A stretch of 64,000 bases of DNA from Treponema sp. UBA1793 (GTDB taxonomy: Bacteria; Spirochaetota; Spirochaetia; Treponematales; Treponemataceae). A program made the position numbers and the translations under genes. This document shows, in pieces, positions 32,881 to 42,339 of this stretch. Under the pieces are notes generated by a model. The model saw nothing but the letters and a program-made list of their open reading frames with translations, was not told where the DNA came from and did not search any database. The stretch spans positions 91,656 to 155,655 of the forward strand of contig DCFX01000008.1 in the NCBI GenBank assembly GCA_002314445.1, read 5' to 3'. Within the stretch, counting starts at the first letter, position 1, and every line of letters begins with the position of its first letter.

Positions 32881-34641
32881 TTAATAAGAATATTTCACTC
32901 CGAATTTCAGATAATTATTATACACATCATGCAGATTTGCAACCCAGTTGTCATATGCTTCCTGCCATGAGGCGTAAGAGCCGTCGAGCATTGGTTCGTC
33001 GACACCTACATTGTGTATATATTCAAAAGTATAACCTGCCGTCGCAGAAAACGTTCCTATTTTACACCGGGGAAACGTATATTCTGCAGTTATACCTGCC
33101 TGTGCAATGTACATGATATGATCCTGTGTCAGAAAATTGAGATGCTCCCATGCAGTCTCTATGTGCGTTCCGTCGCTGTCGTACATCTGCTGGGTGGAGA
33201 TGCTGCCGTCGGTGGAATATATGACACCTCCACCACTCTGCCTTGACGTATAATTTGCGCTGTTAATAGAATTCTTTTCTTCATCAGTGAGCGATTCGTA
33301 TTCGTTTGCATGGCGGGTGAATGATGTTTCCGTCGTAAGTTTTAAGCCGGTGACAGGCCGCATCTGTATGCTGCACGTTATCTTGTCGGAGTTCGGTGGA
33401 ATGGATGCTCCCATGCTTACGCCTCTGTTCGTATAGTTCAGGTAGTTGTACGTTGAGGAATCAAATGAGGCGGAACTTGCCGTCCAGTCGTTGTAATCCC
33501 AGTGCGCATAGGTGTACGGCGTAACCAGTGTATAATCAAGAGATACCATTTTACATGTTGAATCAAGAGGCGAATACAACAGGCCTGTCTGGATTGCCGT
33601 GCGGATTTTCGTGTCGAAATTCAGTTTTACGATATCGTTCGCAGATATATCGTCAACCATAAGATTCGTCGCCCATTCAAGGCATTGTACCGGTGTATAT
33701 TCCAACAGAAGGCCCATCTGCAGATTATCTGTGGTATTGCTGATTCCCTGAATCAGCATGTACGGAGCGGGTATGAGATAGGAAGGATCAAAACGTCTGC
33801 CGAATACCATCATTTCATAGTATGTCAGGCTGATTTTAGGTGTAAAAACCGGAACGCGTATTGAATGCATCGAAAAGTATTTATCGGGCAGATAGTCGTC
33901 GCTGCCGTTGTTCTTTTCGGCGCCTGCAGCAACCAGATACTGTGTAAAATCGATTATATCTCCGTCATACACGAACGTAAAACCCGGAGCATGAAACGCT
34001 GTAGGATTCAGGATGACATCCGAGTGGAGGAACGGCCCGAAACCTGTTCTATTAAGACCTGCTGTCACATACAGATTCTTTGTTCCAACCGCAGCAATCA
34101 TATTCGCATCCATATTCAGTGCATACGAAGAAATTGTCGTGGGATCGTCATATGTGTCGTTATCCGAATTCTGGTAATACGGGCGGAATTCGCTTTCATC
34201 TGTGTCTTTCTCCGCACCGTGAATGCCTAAATAATAACCGTACGAAACAAGTTTACCGAACGGAATATCGCCGTATATCTGCGGGTCGAATGTTATTTCC
34301 CCCGTATTGTCTATATCGCTGCTTTTTGAAGATTTTTGAACATCATCTAATGCCGTAACTGCAATACCGACGTTCCACGGTTTACTGAAAATACGCTCAT
34401 ATTCTTTTTCCGCATCGGCGGTATCGTGTTTGTCGCCCTTTTCGATTACGGTCTCAATAATATCCTTGATGACATTCAGCGGATACGGTTTAAGCTGAGG
34501 CAGCTGAAGGATGTACCCCTTCAGTTTCCAGCCGAGAGCATATGTATAGAAGTCATCTTCCGGATCTACACTTGCCTGAGCAAAAATTGGTACTGTAAGC
34601 AGTAAAAAACCCACTATCATTACTATATATGATTTTTTCAT
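32881..34641 (-). CDS. Predicted outer-membrane beta-barrel protein, copy 2
   Basis: A 586-residue exported protein with signal peptide MKKSYIVMIVGFLLLTVPIF-AQA. The first 100 mature residues are helical (LKGYILQLPQLKPYPLNVIK), then long alternating beta strands run to a terminal aromatic (KFGVKYSY), the usual end of an outer-membrane barrel. ATAAVGTKNLYVTAGLNRTGFGPF-type strands resemble the Wzi capsule-assembly family, but I hold that loosely. The start at 34641 fits GAGG six bases upstream. The upstream neighbour is a paralogue. Confidence 0.75.
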   Translation of the reverse strand: MKKSYIVMIVGFLLLTVPIFAQASVDPEDDFYTYALGWKLKGYILQLPQLKPYPLNVIKDIIETVIEKGDKHDTADAEKEYERIFSKPWNVGIAVTALDDVQKSSKSSDIDNTGEITFDPQIYGDIPFGKLVSYGYYLGIHGAEKDTDESEFRPYYQNSDNDTYDDPTTISSYALNMDANMIAAVGTKNLYVTAGLNRTGFGPFLHSDVILNPTAFHAPGFTFVYDGDIIDFTQYLVAAGAEKNNGSDDYLPDKYFSMHSIRVPVFTPKISLTYYEMMVFGRRFDPSYLIPAPYMLIQGISNTTDNLQMGLLLEYTPVQCLEWATNLMVDDISANDIVKLNFDTKIRTAIQTGLLYSPLDSTCKMVSLDYTLVTPYTYAHWDYNDWTASSASFDSSTYNYLNYTNRGVSMGASIPPNSDKITCSIQMRPVTGLKLTTETSFTRHANEYESLTDEEKNSINSANYTSRQSGGGVIYSTDGSISTQQMYDSDGTHIETAWEHLNFLTQDHIMYIAQAGITAEYTFPRCKIGTFSATAGYTFEYIHNVGVDEPMLDGSYASWQEAYDNWVANLHDVYNNYLKFGVKYSY

Positions 34642-34653
34642 TCCGTTCCTCAT

Positions 34654-36354
34654 TTAATGTGATAATTTAAACATCTTTGAAATATAAAAGCGGGCAGAAA
34701 CAGCGATTTCAAACCCCTGCGCAACACTGTCGACCGTATGGCCATAATTTATAACAACTGTATATGAAGGCTGTAACAGTAGAGTTAACCATACATACGG
34801 CTGCCATGTTGAGCATATGCTGAGTTTGTGCACATATTCCGGATTTTCTCCGGACGGTGTAACCCAGTTTTTACCGTCGGAATTATGGCTTGAGGTGGGA
34901 TATACCCAGTTGTTTTCCAGCTCGGAATCAGAAATATCCGTCTTCTCACCACCCCAGCCGCAGTTTGTAAATATGCTGTCGTCGGCGTTCTGTCCGCGGC
35001 AGGCAAAAAGATATTTTACGGAAACAGACCATTTCGCAGGTATCTCGTATCCGACGGAAAGCGTTCCCGCAATTGTATCAGGCCCGAAAGGAGAGCCTAT
35101 CCACTCATAGAACGTAGCATAGTCGCCAAGATTTTCCTGATAGGTACGCACCATGGACCAGTTAGGGCTTTCTTTTATGTAGAGAAAGGGATCCGCATAA
35201 TATCCTTCCAGAATCGAATGAAGATATCCTCTCCCGACGGGAATGTACAGTTCCGATCCAAGCTGCCCGCCTAAACCGTCAGGTGTCAGGCTGTCGGGCC
35301 AGTTTGCTTTCTCAAACACATTCTGAAGCTGTGTCTGGGCATACAATCCGTATATCCGTACGTATTTCACAGGCGAATAGGAAAATTTGAATCCAAAATA
35401 AGCGCAGGTATGCGATTCCGAATCTTCTTTGTCGGGTTCATAATCACGCCACGGAGCCATTCCGTGGAATATACTCATCGGATTTAAATACCGCAGTTCA
35501 AGCGGTGCATTCACGAGCATGCCTTCAAGCACGGAAAAAGATACTTTTTTGAAAAAACGGAAATCAAAACGATGCAGGTATGTATATTTATCAACGTCAA
35601 GCTGCGTAACTGACATATTGTACTTTATATCAGGAGAATAAAGGTCGAACGCAGCATATGAAGCGCCAGTCATATAATCGGAAAAAATAATGCTTCCCGT
35701 ATCAGTCCGCCCAACGCACTGTTTTCCCATACCGAGCTGAAATCCCACTCCGACATTTTCTGTAAATTTAGAACCAGTTGAAATATACGATTCAAAAGGA
35801 AAATGCTCGTCCATCTGGGAAACAGAAAGCGGCAGATTAAAATAATTGTCGGTAAGCTGCATCATACCGCGGTTCTGCCCGAAATAGATGTCGCTGTACA
35901 TCGTCACAAAATCACTGGCGCCGATGGTGACAGGCAGATCAAGGATAGGAGTCCGGTTGTATCTGTCGTATACCCAGTCTACACTGCTGCTGGTCTTATA
36001 ATATCCTTCCGGATTTATAGACGGATCAATACCGGCCGACAGAATACCGCTTTTCAGGGACAGAATATCGTCATTAAAGTATGATATAATTCTGTCGTAT
36101 TCGCGCCTTCCTGTCTCGGACAATGATTCATAATCAATTTCAAAAAGATATGTTTTTATTTCCTGAATAGACAACGGTGTTGAATCTGTAAAATCAACTC
36201 TCCCCGCCTCCAGCGCTATTTTCGTAAGTGAATCATAAATCCAGCTCCCGCAGAGAACCAGTTCCTGCCCTCCTCTTCCATATGATGCCGAAACACAAAT
36301 CAGAACAAGAGCTGCAAAAAATACGTGTTTCCTCCATTTCGCTGAATGGGCCAT
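34654..36354 (-). CDS. Predicted outer-membrane beta-barrel protein, copy 1
   Basis: A 566-residue exported protein with signal peptide ending VSASYG. It shares layout with the next gene: an N-terminal helical region (SIQEIKTYLFEIDYESLSET), then beta strands with AAFDLYSPDIKYNMSVTQLD, MLVNAPLELRYLNPMSIFHG and a Tyr/Trp-rich barrel ending ISKMFKLSH. The Wzi-like resemblance (YLNPMSIFHGM) is better here. Likely located in the outer membrane with a role in polysaccharide or lipid export or display. AGGAGG precedes the ATG. First gene of a three-gene operon with the GT28 enzyme last. Confidence 0.75.
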   Translation of the reverse strand: MAHSAKWRKHVFFAALVLICVSASYGRGGQELVLCGSWIYDSLTKIALEAGRVDFTDSTPLSIQEIKTYLFEIDYESLSETGRREYDRIISYFNDDILSLKSGILSAGIDPSINPEGYYKTSSSVDWVYDRYNRTPILDLPVTIGASDFVTMYSDIYFGQNRGMMQLTDNYFNLPLSVSQMDEHFPFESYISTGSKFTENVGVGFQLGMGKQCVGRTDTGSIIFSDYMTGASYAAFDLYSPDIKYNMSVTQLDVDKYTYLHRFDFRFFKKVSFSVLEGMLVNAPLELRYLNPMSIFHGMAPWRDYEPDKEDSESHTCAYFGFKFSYSPVKYVRIYGLYAQTQLQNVFEKANWPDSLTPDGLGGQLGSELYIPVGRGYLHSILEGYYADPFLYIKESPNWSMVRTYQENLGDYATFYEWIGSPFGPDTIAGTLSVGYEIPAKWSVSVKYLFACRGQNADDSIFTNCGWGGEKTDISDSELENNWVYPTSSHNSDGKNWVTPSGENPEYVHKLSICSTWQPYVWLTLLLQPSYTVVINYGHTVDSVAQGFEIAVSARFYISKMFKLSH

Positions 36355-36411
36355 TATTCCTCCTGTTAGAAGCCATGATGTATCAAAAATATTTTAAAAT
36401 ATACCTTATTC

Positions 36412-36441
36412 TTGCATGAACAGCAAGCAATATGATATTCT
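36412..36441 (+). promoter_or_regulatory. Promoter of the uracil-DNA glycosylase gene, nearly leaderless
   Basis: TTGCAT (36412-36417), 18 bases, TATTCT (36436-36441). The ATG at 36451 begins nine bases after the -10, leaving a leader of about three bases and no ribosome-binding site. Confidence 0.55.
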
Positions 36442-36450
36442 AGAGATGTT

Positions 36451-37239
36451 ATGTTAGCAACTGATAAAAAAAATGTTTATACTTTGCTCAAAAGGGCTTC
36501 TGATTCTCTGCTGGGATATGCCTCACCCGAGTTTTCAGAACCAGAACCTGTCTTTTATGATGATATATCTGCATCTTCCGTGTCTGCAGGTTCACCTCCC
36601 GCGTCACAGGCTGCACCCCTATCCCATTTCTCTGAACCGGTGCACGAAGGTCTTACGTTTGCCTCTATTGCGCAGAAAATCGGATCCTGCACGCGCTGCC
36701 AGCTGTGCAGGCGGCGTACGAATGCAGTTCCCGGCATGGGAGCGGAAAGACCTGCAGTTCTTGTTGTCGGGGAAGGCCCCGGTGCTGAAGAAGACATGCA
36801 GGGATTACCGTTTGTGGGTCCGGCAGGAAAGCTCCTGGATAAAATGCTTGCCGCAATATGCCTTGATCGTGAACAAAACTGTTATATTGCAAATATTGTA
36901 AAATGCCGGCCGCCGGACAACAGAACTCCCCTTCCTGAGGAAGCCGATGCATGTATTTCTTTTCTTGAAGCGCAGATACGCCTCCTGAAACCAAAAATGA
37001 TTCTTGCAGCCGGGCGGACTGCCGGACAGAATCTTTTAAAAACAGATGCTCCGCTCAGCAGGCTCCGCGGACAATTCTTCGATTACAACGGTATTCCCCT
37101 TATGGTAACGTATCATCCGAGCGCACTGCTCAGGGATGAATCGCTCAAACGGCCGTCATGGGATGACCTTAAAATGTTCCGGGCAAGACTTGAAGAAATT
37201 GACCCCGGCTACGCCGCAGGTTTTGCGAAGCGGAGCTGA
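36451..37239 (+). CDS. Family-4 uracil-DNA glycosylase
   Basis: A 262-residue iron-sulfur uracil-DNA glycosylase that removes uracil from DNA. A variable N-terminal 70 residues (Ser/Pro/Glu rich) precede the catalytic domain. CTRCQLCRRRTNAVPG provides the first cluster cysteines, VVGEGPGAEEDMQGLPFVG is motif A with the catalytic acid region, and YIANIVKCRPPDNR and MVTYHPSALLR are the later motifs. It is cotranscribed with priA, whose ATG follows after one base. The length is typical apart from the N-terminal extension. Confidence 0.93.
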   Translation: MLATDKKNVYTLLKRASDSLLGYASPEFSEPEPVFYDDISASSVSAGSPPASQAAPLSHFSEPVHEGLTFASIAQKIGSCTRCQLCRRRTNAVPGMGAERPAVLVVGEGPGAEEDMQGLPFVGPAGKLLDKMLAAICLDREQNCYIANIVKCRPPDNRTPLPEEADACISFLEAQIRLLKPKMILAAGRTAGQNLLKTDAPLSRLRGQFFDYNGIPLMVTYHPSALLRDESLKRPSWDDLKMFRARLEEIDPGYAAGFAKRS

Positions 37240-37240
37240 T

Positions 37241-39256
37241 ATGCTCTATCTGGACCTCATACTCAATGTTCCGGTAGACCAGTCGTTCACCTACTCATAC
37301 ACAGGCGGTACCGGCAGCAAAAAAGAAAACGAGCCGGAAATCGGCAAACGGGCTGAAGTACGGTTCGGCAACAGGAACATGACGGGGTTTATTACCGGAA
37401 TACACGACACTCTTCCGCCGTCATGTCCCGTAGACTCATCTAAAATCAGACCGGCAAAGCGTATTGTCGACGCAGAACCGCTGTTTACAGGCGAACTGCT
37501 GTCGCTTGCACGCTGGATGGCTGACTATTATTTATGCACGCCCGGAGAGGCTGTCTCTGCAATGCTCCCTTCCGGGCGAAGGGAAAGTCACGCGGGCGGA
37601 TTTTCTTTCGACGGCGAAGTTCCATTTACAAACGCACACGAGCTTTCTCCCGAACAGCAGAAAGCGGTAGACGGCATACTCGCGCCTCATTCACCGCGTG
37701 CGCTTTTCCACTATTTGTACGGTCCGACAGGCAGCGGCAAAACGGAAGTATTCCTTCAGGCTGCAGAGAGGACGCTTTCCCTGAATAAAGGTGTCATTTA
37801 TCTTGTCCCCGAAATAGGATTGACGACACAGGTTATAAAGGCTGTCGTGCAGCGGTTCGGAAATACGGCAGCAGTCCTCCATTCAGGCCTTACTCCGAGC
37901 CAGAAACTTTCAGAATGGCGCCGTATCATACACAGGGAGGCGCGTGTTGTCGTAGGCGCGAGAAGCGCTGTATTCGCGCCGGTACCGGATTTAGGGCTCG
38001 TCATCATTGATGAAGAGCACGACGCATCGTATAAAAGCGGCACGACTCCGCGTTATCATGCACGGCAGGCAGCCATGTACCGCTGTTCGACGCTGGGCAT
38101 TCCGCTCGTCATGGGAAGCGCGACTCCGTCTGTCGAATCGTGGCACCTCATGAAAACACATGGGCTCATTGAACACACCGTTACAAAGCGACTTGCAGGC
38201 GGAGCCATGCCGCAGATTTCATGTATCGATTTGTCGAAATGTGCAATGAACGACAACTGTATTTCCGAAAAACTTACGGAAGACATACGGGCGACGCTGG
38301 CTGCCAAAAAACAGGTCATACTCTTTCTCAACCGCCGCGGTTTCACGCATTTTTTCCGTTGTGCAAGCTGCGGTTACGAAATGACGTGCAAAAACTGCTC
38401 CGTACCGATGACGTACCATAAAAATGAAAACAGACTCAGATGCCACTACTGCGGCTGGTCGGCAGTCCCGCCGGAATCGTGCCCGAAATGCGGTTCGCTC
38501 GACATCGGCTACTCAGGATTCGGTACGGAATACATAGAAGCTGAAACCGCAGCAAAATTTCCCAACGCACGCATACTCCGCATCGACACTGATTCGCTGA
38601 CAAAAAAGGGCGAACTCGAAGAAAAACTCGATTCGTTCCGACGGGGAGAGTATGACATACTGCTCGGCACGCAGATGGTTGCAAAGGGGCTGAATTTTCC
38701 GAACCTGCAGCTTGTCGGTGTCGTACTTGCCGACACGGGGCTTCATCTCCCCGACTTCCGTGCCTCAGAACGGACGTTCTCGCTTATTACGCAGGTTGCA
38801 GGACGTGCGGGCCGTTTTTTCCCCGACGGAAAAGTTGTCGTTCAGACGTATAACCCTGCGAGAGAACCGGTTGCGTACGCGTGTGCCGGAAATATAAAAG
38901 GATTTTACGAATACGAGCTGCAGCAGCGGAAAATGCTCGGTTTTCCGCCCTTCAGCAGGCTTATACGGCTCGTATTCCGTTCTGCGGACTGTAAAGCAGC
39001 TGCCGACACCGCAGGCGATGCCCAGCTTATTCTCCAGGCAGCACAGAAAAAAACGAAATATGCGGAAGATATCGAAATCATGGGACCGGCGGAATGTCCG
39101 ATCCTGAAGATTTCTCAGAATTACCGGTACCAGATTCTGCTGAGGGGGACGTACATACAGCCGCTGCAGGAAATGGCACGGACGCTTCTTTTCGGATACA
39201 GCCATTCGCAGTCTGTCTACATCGAGTGTGATGTGGATCCTGTTTCTCTGCTGTGA
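37241..39256 (+). CDS. priA: PriA, primosomal replication-restart helicase
   Basis: A 671-residue 3'-5' DNA helicase that reloads the replisome at stalled forks. The N-terminal DNA-binding domain ends near residue 110. Walker A is GPTGSGKTEVF and the DEAH box reads IIDEEHDASYK. Eight zinc-binding Cys follow (CASCGYEMTCKNCSVPM, CHYCGW, CPKCGS), then motifs V-VI with LGTQMVAKGLNFPNLQLVG and QVAGRAGR. The start at 37241 has GGAG five bases upstream. A longer frame to 37136 lies inside the upstream gene. Confidence 0.96.
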   Translation: MLYLDLILNVPVDQSFTYSYTGGTGSKKENEPEIGKRAEVRFGNRNMTGFITGIHDTLPPSCPVDSSKIRPAKRIVDAEPLFTGELLSLARWMADYYLCTPGEAVSAMLPSGRRESHAGGFSFDGEVPFTNAHELSPEQQKAVDGILAPHSPRALFHYLYGPTGSGKTEVFLQAAERTLSLNKGVIYLVPEIGLTTQVIKAVVQRFGNTAAVLHSGLTPSQKLSEWRRIIHREARVVVGARSAVFAPVPDLGLVIIDEEHDASYKSGTTPRYHARQAAMYRCSTLGIPLVMGSATPSVESWHLMKTHGLIEHTVTKRLAGGAMPQISCIDLSKCAMNDNCISEKLTEDIRATLAAKKQVILFLNRRGFTHFFRCASCGYEMTCKNCSVPMTYHKNENRLRCHYCGWSAVPPESCPKCGSLDIGYSGFGTEYIEAETAAKFPNARILRIDTDSLTKKGELEEKLDSFRRGEYDILLGTQMVAKGLNFPNLQLVGVVLADTGLHLPDFRASERTFSLITQVAGRAGRFFPDGKVVVQTYNPAREPVAYACAGNIKGFYEYELQQRKMLGFPPFSRLIRLVFRSADCKAAADTAGDAQLILQAAQKKTKYAEDIEIMGPAECPILKISQNYRYQILLRGTYIQPLQEMARTLLFGYSHSQSVYIECDVDPVSLL

Positions 39257-39272
39257 TTTATGCCGCAGAATA

Positions 39273-40064
39273 TCACACGTGGCGGCGGACACCATCGAAC
39301 TTTACCTGCCACAGAAATAATCCCTGCGGAGGAGCTGTAATCCCTGCAAGTTTTCTGTTCTTCGCTTCAAGTATCTTCCTGAATGAGTCCTCTCCGGCCC
39401 CGTTTCTCTCAAGCTGCAGAAGCGTTCCCGTTATGCTGCGCACCATTTTCCACAAAAAAGCATTCGCCTCTATTTCAAACACAACAAGCCTTCCCGACGG
39501 AAATGCCGGCTGCTCAAAAAAACGGGCACCTTCAAGATAACGGTATGTTGAAAGACTTGCATCTCCTGCAGCCGCAAATGTGGCACAGTCAATTTCCCCT
39601 TTCAGGCAGGAAGCCATACTGTTAAGCTTTTCTATGTCGGGCATGTGCTTTACGGCCCACACATACCTAGTCTGTACTGCAGACGGCACGTCACCGGTAT
39701 ACATGAAATAACGGTATACCCTGCTCGTTGCATCAAAGCGGGAACTGAACTGCTCAGGCACGGCCTCGGCTTTCATGATGCGGATATCAGGCGGAAGGCT
39801 GCAGTTAATTGCAGCCGGATACCGCTCAACGGGAATTGAATCAATGGGAGAAAGAAAGTTAGCAGCCTGTGCAGATGCATGTACCCCGCTGTCAGTTCTT
39901 CCGGAACCATACAACGTGATATGTTCTCCGTGCAGCTTTTGAAGAGCATTCTCTATCTCTCCCTGCACGGTACGTACAGGTTCGCCATTATCTGCTTTAT
40001 CCTGCCGCTGCCATCCGCAGAAAGATGTTCCATCGTAAGAAATTGTCAGTAAGATATTGCGCAA
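39273..40064 (-). CDS. truA: TruA, tRNA pseudouridine38-40 synthase
   Basis: A 263-residue enzyme. LLTISYDGTSFCGWQRQ is the N-terminal motif and LYGSGRTDSGVHASAQ carries the catalytic Asp. Later family motifs are RVYRYFMYTG and FEIEANAFLWKMVRSITGTL. It isomerises uridines 38-40 in the anticodon arm. The start is TTG with AGGAGG six bases upstream. It is the last gene of the rpoZ-to-truA cluster, 16 bases after the DUF2225 gene, and ends close to the convergent priA. Confidence 0.95.
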   Translation of the reverse strand: MRNILLTISYDGTSFCGWQRQDKADNGEPVRTVQGEIENALQKLHGEHITLYGSGRTDSGVHASAQAANFLSPIDSIPVERYPAAINCSLPPDIRIMKAEAVPEQFSSRFDATSRVYRYFMYTGDVPSAVQTRYVWAVKHMPDIEKLNSMASCLKGEIDCATFAAAGDASLSTYRYLEGARFFEQPAFPSGRLVVFEIEANAFLWKMVRSITGTLLQLERNGAGEDSFRKILEAKNRKLAGITAPPQGLFLWQVKFDGVRRHV

Positions 40065-40079
40065 GAAATTCCTCCTGCG

Positions 40080-40961
40080 CTAAATGTTGTCGTCGCTCAC
40101 TTCGAGCGAGAGCTTGTCGTATAAATCACGCGACTTTTCAAGAAGCGGCCCGGGTTTTGCTTTAGACGATTTCCCGAGTCCGAAGATGCGTGCGATTGAT
40201 GTCTTTGCCTCTGTAAGCTTTTTAAGCCTGAGCTGCTGGTCTTCTTTTTGTCCGTATTTGTACTCAAGCAGCCCGCAGAGATAAATAACACCGTCCCATC
40301 CGTAGTTCTTGTCCATATCAGGGCCGCTGTTATTCAAAGTGGAACTTTTTTCTATACGGTTCGTTTCGTTTATAACAGCCTGTTCATAGAAAAAAGTTGC
40401 TTTGTTGTACAGAACTTTCGAAATATAATCATAATTGTGTCCCGGGCAGCGTTCGTTCAATTCTTTCGTAAGCCACGCAAGGCGAAGAGCAATAACAGCC
40501 CTTTTTATTGTCGGAAGTATATCAGGATCCGCATCGTCATATGTAAGCAGTGCAAGATAATACATTGCGCATCCGTCAAACAGTGAGCGCTGCCGGTGTA
40601 AATCAAAATACGGAAAAACCGCATTTACTGCTTTCTTTCGTTTTTCAGAATGAGAATACATCGCTTCCATAGCATCCTTATTCTTCATATCCTTGAAATC
40701 TGACCAGAACATTGCCGTACAGCAGTTGGGACAAGCTCCTATATCGTACACAAGCGGATAGATTCTTCCGTATTTTTTTGAAGGTTCAAATATCCGGTGA
40801 AGTTCGTCTGTGAGGCCGCCCGCTATCATGCGTCCCTGTCCGCTGAGCATGACTTCCTTGTCGAATTCCTTGTGACATACGGGGCATGTACACTTTTCCT
40901 TCGACCAGTATGAGAGAGCTATCTTTTTTTTATCCGATTCCTTTTTTACACCGTAAACCAT
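40080..40961 (-). CDS. DUF2225 family protein
   Basis: A 293-residue protein common in spirochaetes and Firmicutes, of unknown function. The N-terminus holds a likely zinc site formed by CTCPVCHKEFD and, after about 50 residues, CPNCCTAMFW. The rest (from about 100) is helical and TPR-like, with FYEQAVINETNRIE. It has no signal peptide. The start has GGGGATAAC upstream. It lies between acpS and truA. Confidence 0.85.
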   Translation of the reverse strand: MVYGVKKESDKKKIALSYWSKEKCTCPVCHKEFDKEVMLSGQGRMIAGGLTDELHRIFEPSKKYGRIYPLVYDIGACPNCCTAMFWSDFKDMKNKDAMEAMYSHSEKRKKAVNAVFPYFDLHRQRSLFDGCAMYYLALLTYDDADPDILPTIKRAVIALRLAWLTKELNERCPGHNYDYISKVLYNKATFFYEQAVINETNRIEKSSTLNNSGPDMDKNYGWDGVIYLCGLLEYKYGQKEDQQLRLKKLTEAKTSIARIFGLGKSSKAKPGPLLEKSRDLYDKLSLEVSDDNI

Positions 40962-40978
40962 ATCTGTTATCCCCGATT

Positions 40979-41353
40979 TTACACTTCTATGACAACGAAT
41001 GCAACTGCAACTTCTTTTTCATGACTGAGAGAAACATGAACACGTGCATTTTTTCCGCACGCACTCTCCAGAGCGGCTGCTGCGCTTCCTTCTGTCCTGA
41101 GCAGAGGTTTGCCTTCACTGTTTTTTTCGATATACACATCTTTCAGCTCAAATCCACTTATTCCCGTCCCGAGAGCCTTTGAAAATGCTTCCTTCGCCGC
41201 AAAACGTACCGCATAATGCTGGCACAACGATGACTGGGAGCCTGACATCTGCATCTCATGTTCGTTGTAAAAACGTTCAATCATAGAAGGAGACTCAATC
41301 CATTTCGCAAACCGCCGGACATCTGTTATGTCTGTACCTATGCCGTAAATCAT
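40979..41353 (-). CDS. acpS: AcpS, holo-[acyl-carrier-protein] synthase
   Basis: A 124-residue enzyme that transfers phosphopantetheine from CoA to acyl carrier protein. GIGTDITDVRRFAKW is the N-terminal motif with the magnesium-binding Asp, and VRFAAKEAFSKALGTGI is the second signature. HVSLSHEKEVAVAFV closes the domain. The length is normal. AGGAA precedes the ATG, two bases after the YbbR gene stop. Confidence 0.96.
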   Translation of the reverse strand: MIYGIGTDITDVRRFAKWIESPSMIERFYNEHEMQMSGSQSSLCQHYAVRFAAKEAFSKALGTGISGFELKDVYIEKNSEGKPLLRTEGSAAAALESACGKNARVHVSLSHEKEVAVAFVVIEV

Positions 41354-41355
41354 AT

Positions 41356-42339
41356 TCAGTTCCTGATTTCGCCGGGTATTTTTTCGCCTGCAGAAGTCTT
41401 TTCCGCAAGTGTTATTTTTACAGTATCGGCACTTCTGTTATCTGCGGTAAAATATGAAGGTAAAAGGAATTTTACGGGGAGTTCGTACGTTCCCGGCTCT
41501 TTTATTGCACTGCAGTCAATCTGCACGGCATTATCATCGAGCTGATATTCTTCCAGAAGCGGAACAGTGCTGTTTATGTCAAATGAAATATCAGGTACAT
41601 TTCCCGTCAGCTCAAGCTGGGGAGAAATGAACATGACTTTTACCGGCACATGCGCAAAATTTCTGACAAGCGGTTCAGGAACGACTGTAATGGTTACGTG
41701 GAATTTCTGGGAATCAGACTGTATCGAAAGGAGTGAGTTTATATTCTGCAGACCGACATCAACGCTTTTGTCCGCAGTCAATTTGTTTACATCTATTTTA
41801 TCTGTAAAAACCTGCTTTGTACTGTCCACTGCTGAATGGGGACCGATAATCTGAACTGTTTCAGGTTCTGCTGTTATTTCCTTAATTATATATCCGTGCG
41901 CAGGTTCTCCTGACGTAGCGGGTGTTACCGATACATATTTCAGTGTTTTTTCTTCCATGCGAAGCGTTATACTTTCCGGTTTTACCGTTACTTCAAACGG
42001 ATCCATGAGCAGCAGTTTTGGAGAAAGATGCACAGAAACAGGGACTGAATAACTGCCCTCTTCGTTATATGTTGTCAGATCAAGAGAAGCTGTAATATCT
42101 GCCTGCAGCGCTTCGGCGATATTTTCCGTTGTAGAGCGGACTGTAACACGGACATAATCCGGATAGTCGCTCATGGGATACATACCGCCCTCTGCGACGA
42201 TGGAAAGCGGTACGGTAAACGTTTTTTGGTCAAGAAGAGAAACCTGATGGAATATATAGAGGAACAAAGCCATGACAAAGCATATGACTTTTGCAGGCCA
42301 GTTTTCTGTGATTTTTTCAATTAGCCTGTTTGCTTTCAT
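41356..42339 (-). CDS. YbbR-domain protein (CdaR-like)
   Basis: A 327-residue protein with an N-terminal transmembrane helix (about 15-35, AKVICFVMALFLYIFHQV) and several YbbR repeats (about 37-310), e.g. FTVPLSIVAEGGMYPMSDYP and TVKPESITLRMEEKTLKYVS. In Firmicutes the YbbR protein CdaR binds and modulates the diadenylate cyclase CdaA. The gene overlaps cdaA by 23 bases here too, so the same role is likely. GGAGG precedes the start. Confidence 0.88.
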   Translation of the reverse strand: MKANRLIEKITENWPAKVICFVMALFLYIFHQVSLLDQKTFTVPLSIVAEGGMYPMSDYPDYVRVTVRSTTENIAEALQADITASLDLTTYNEEGSYSVPVSVHLSPKLLLMDPFEVTVKPESITLRMEEKTLKYVSVTPATSGEPAHGYIIKEITAEPETVQIIGPHSAVDSTKQVFTDKIDVNKLTADKSVDVGLQNINSLLSIQSDSQKFHVTITVVPEPLVRNFAHVPVKVMFISPQLELTGNVPDISFDINSTVPLLEEYQLDDNAVQIDCSAIKEPGTYELPVKFLLPSYFTADNRSADTVKITLAEKTSAGEKIPGEIRN

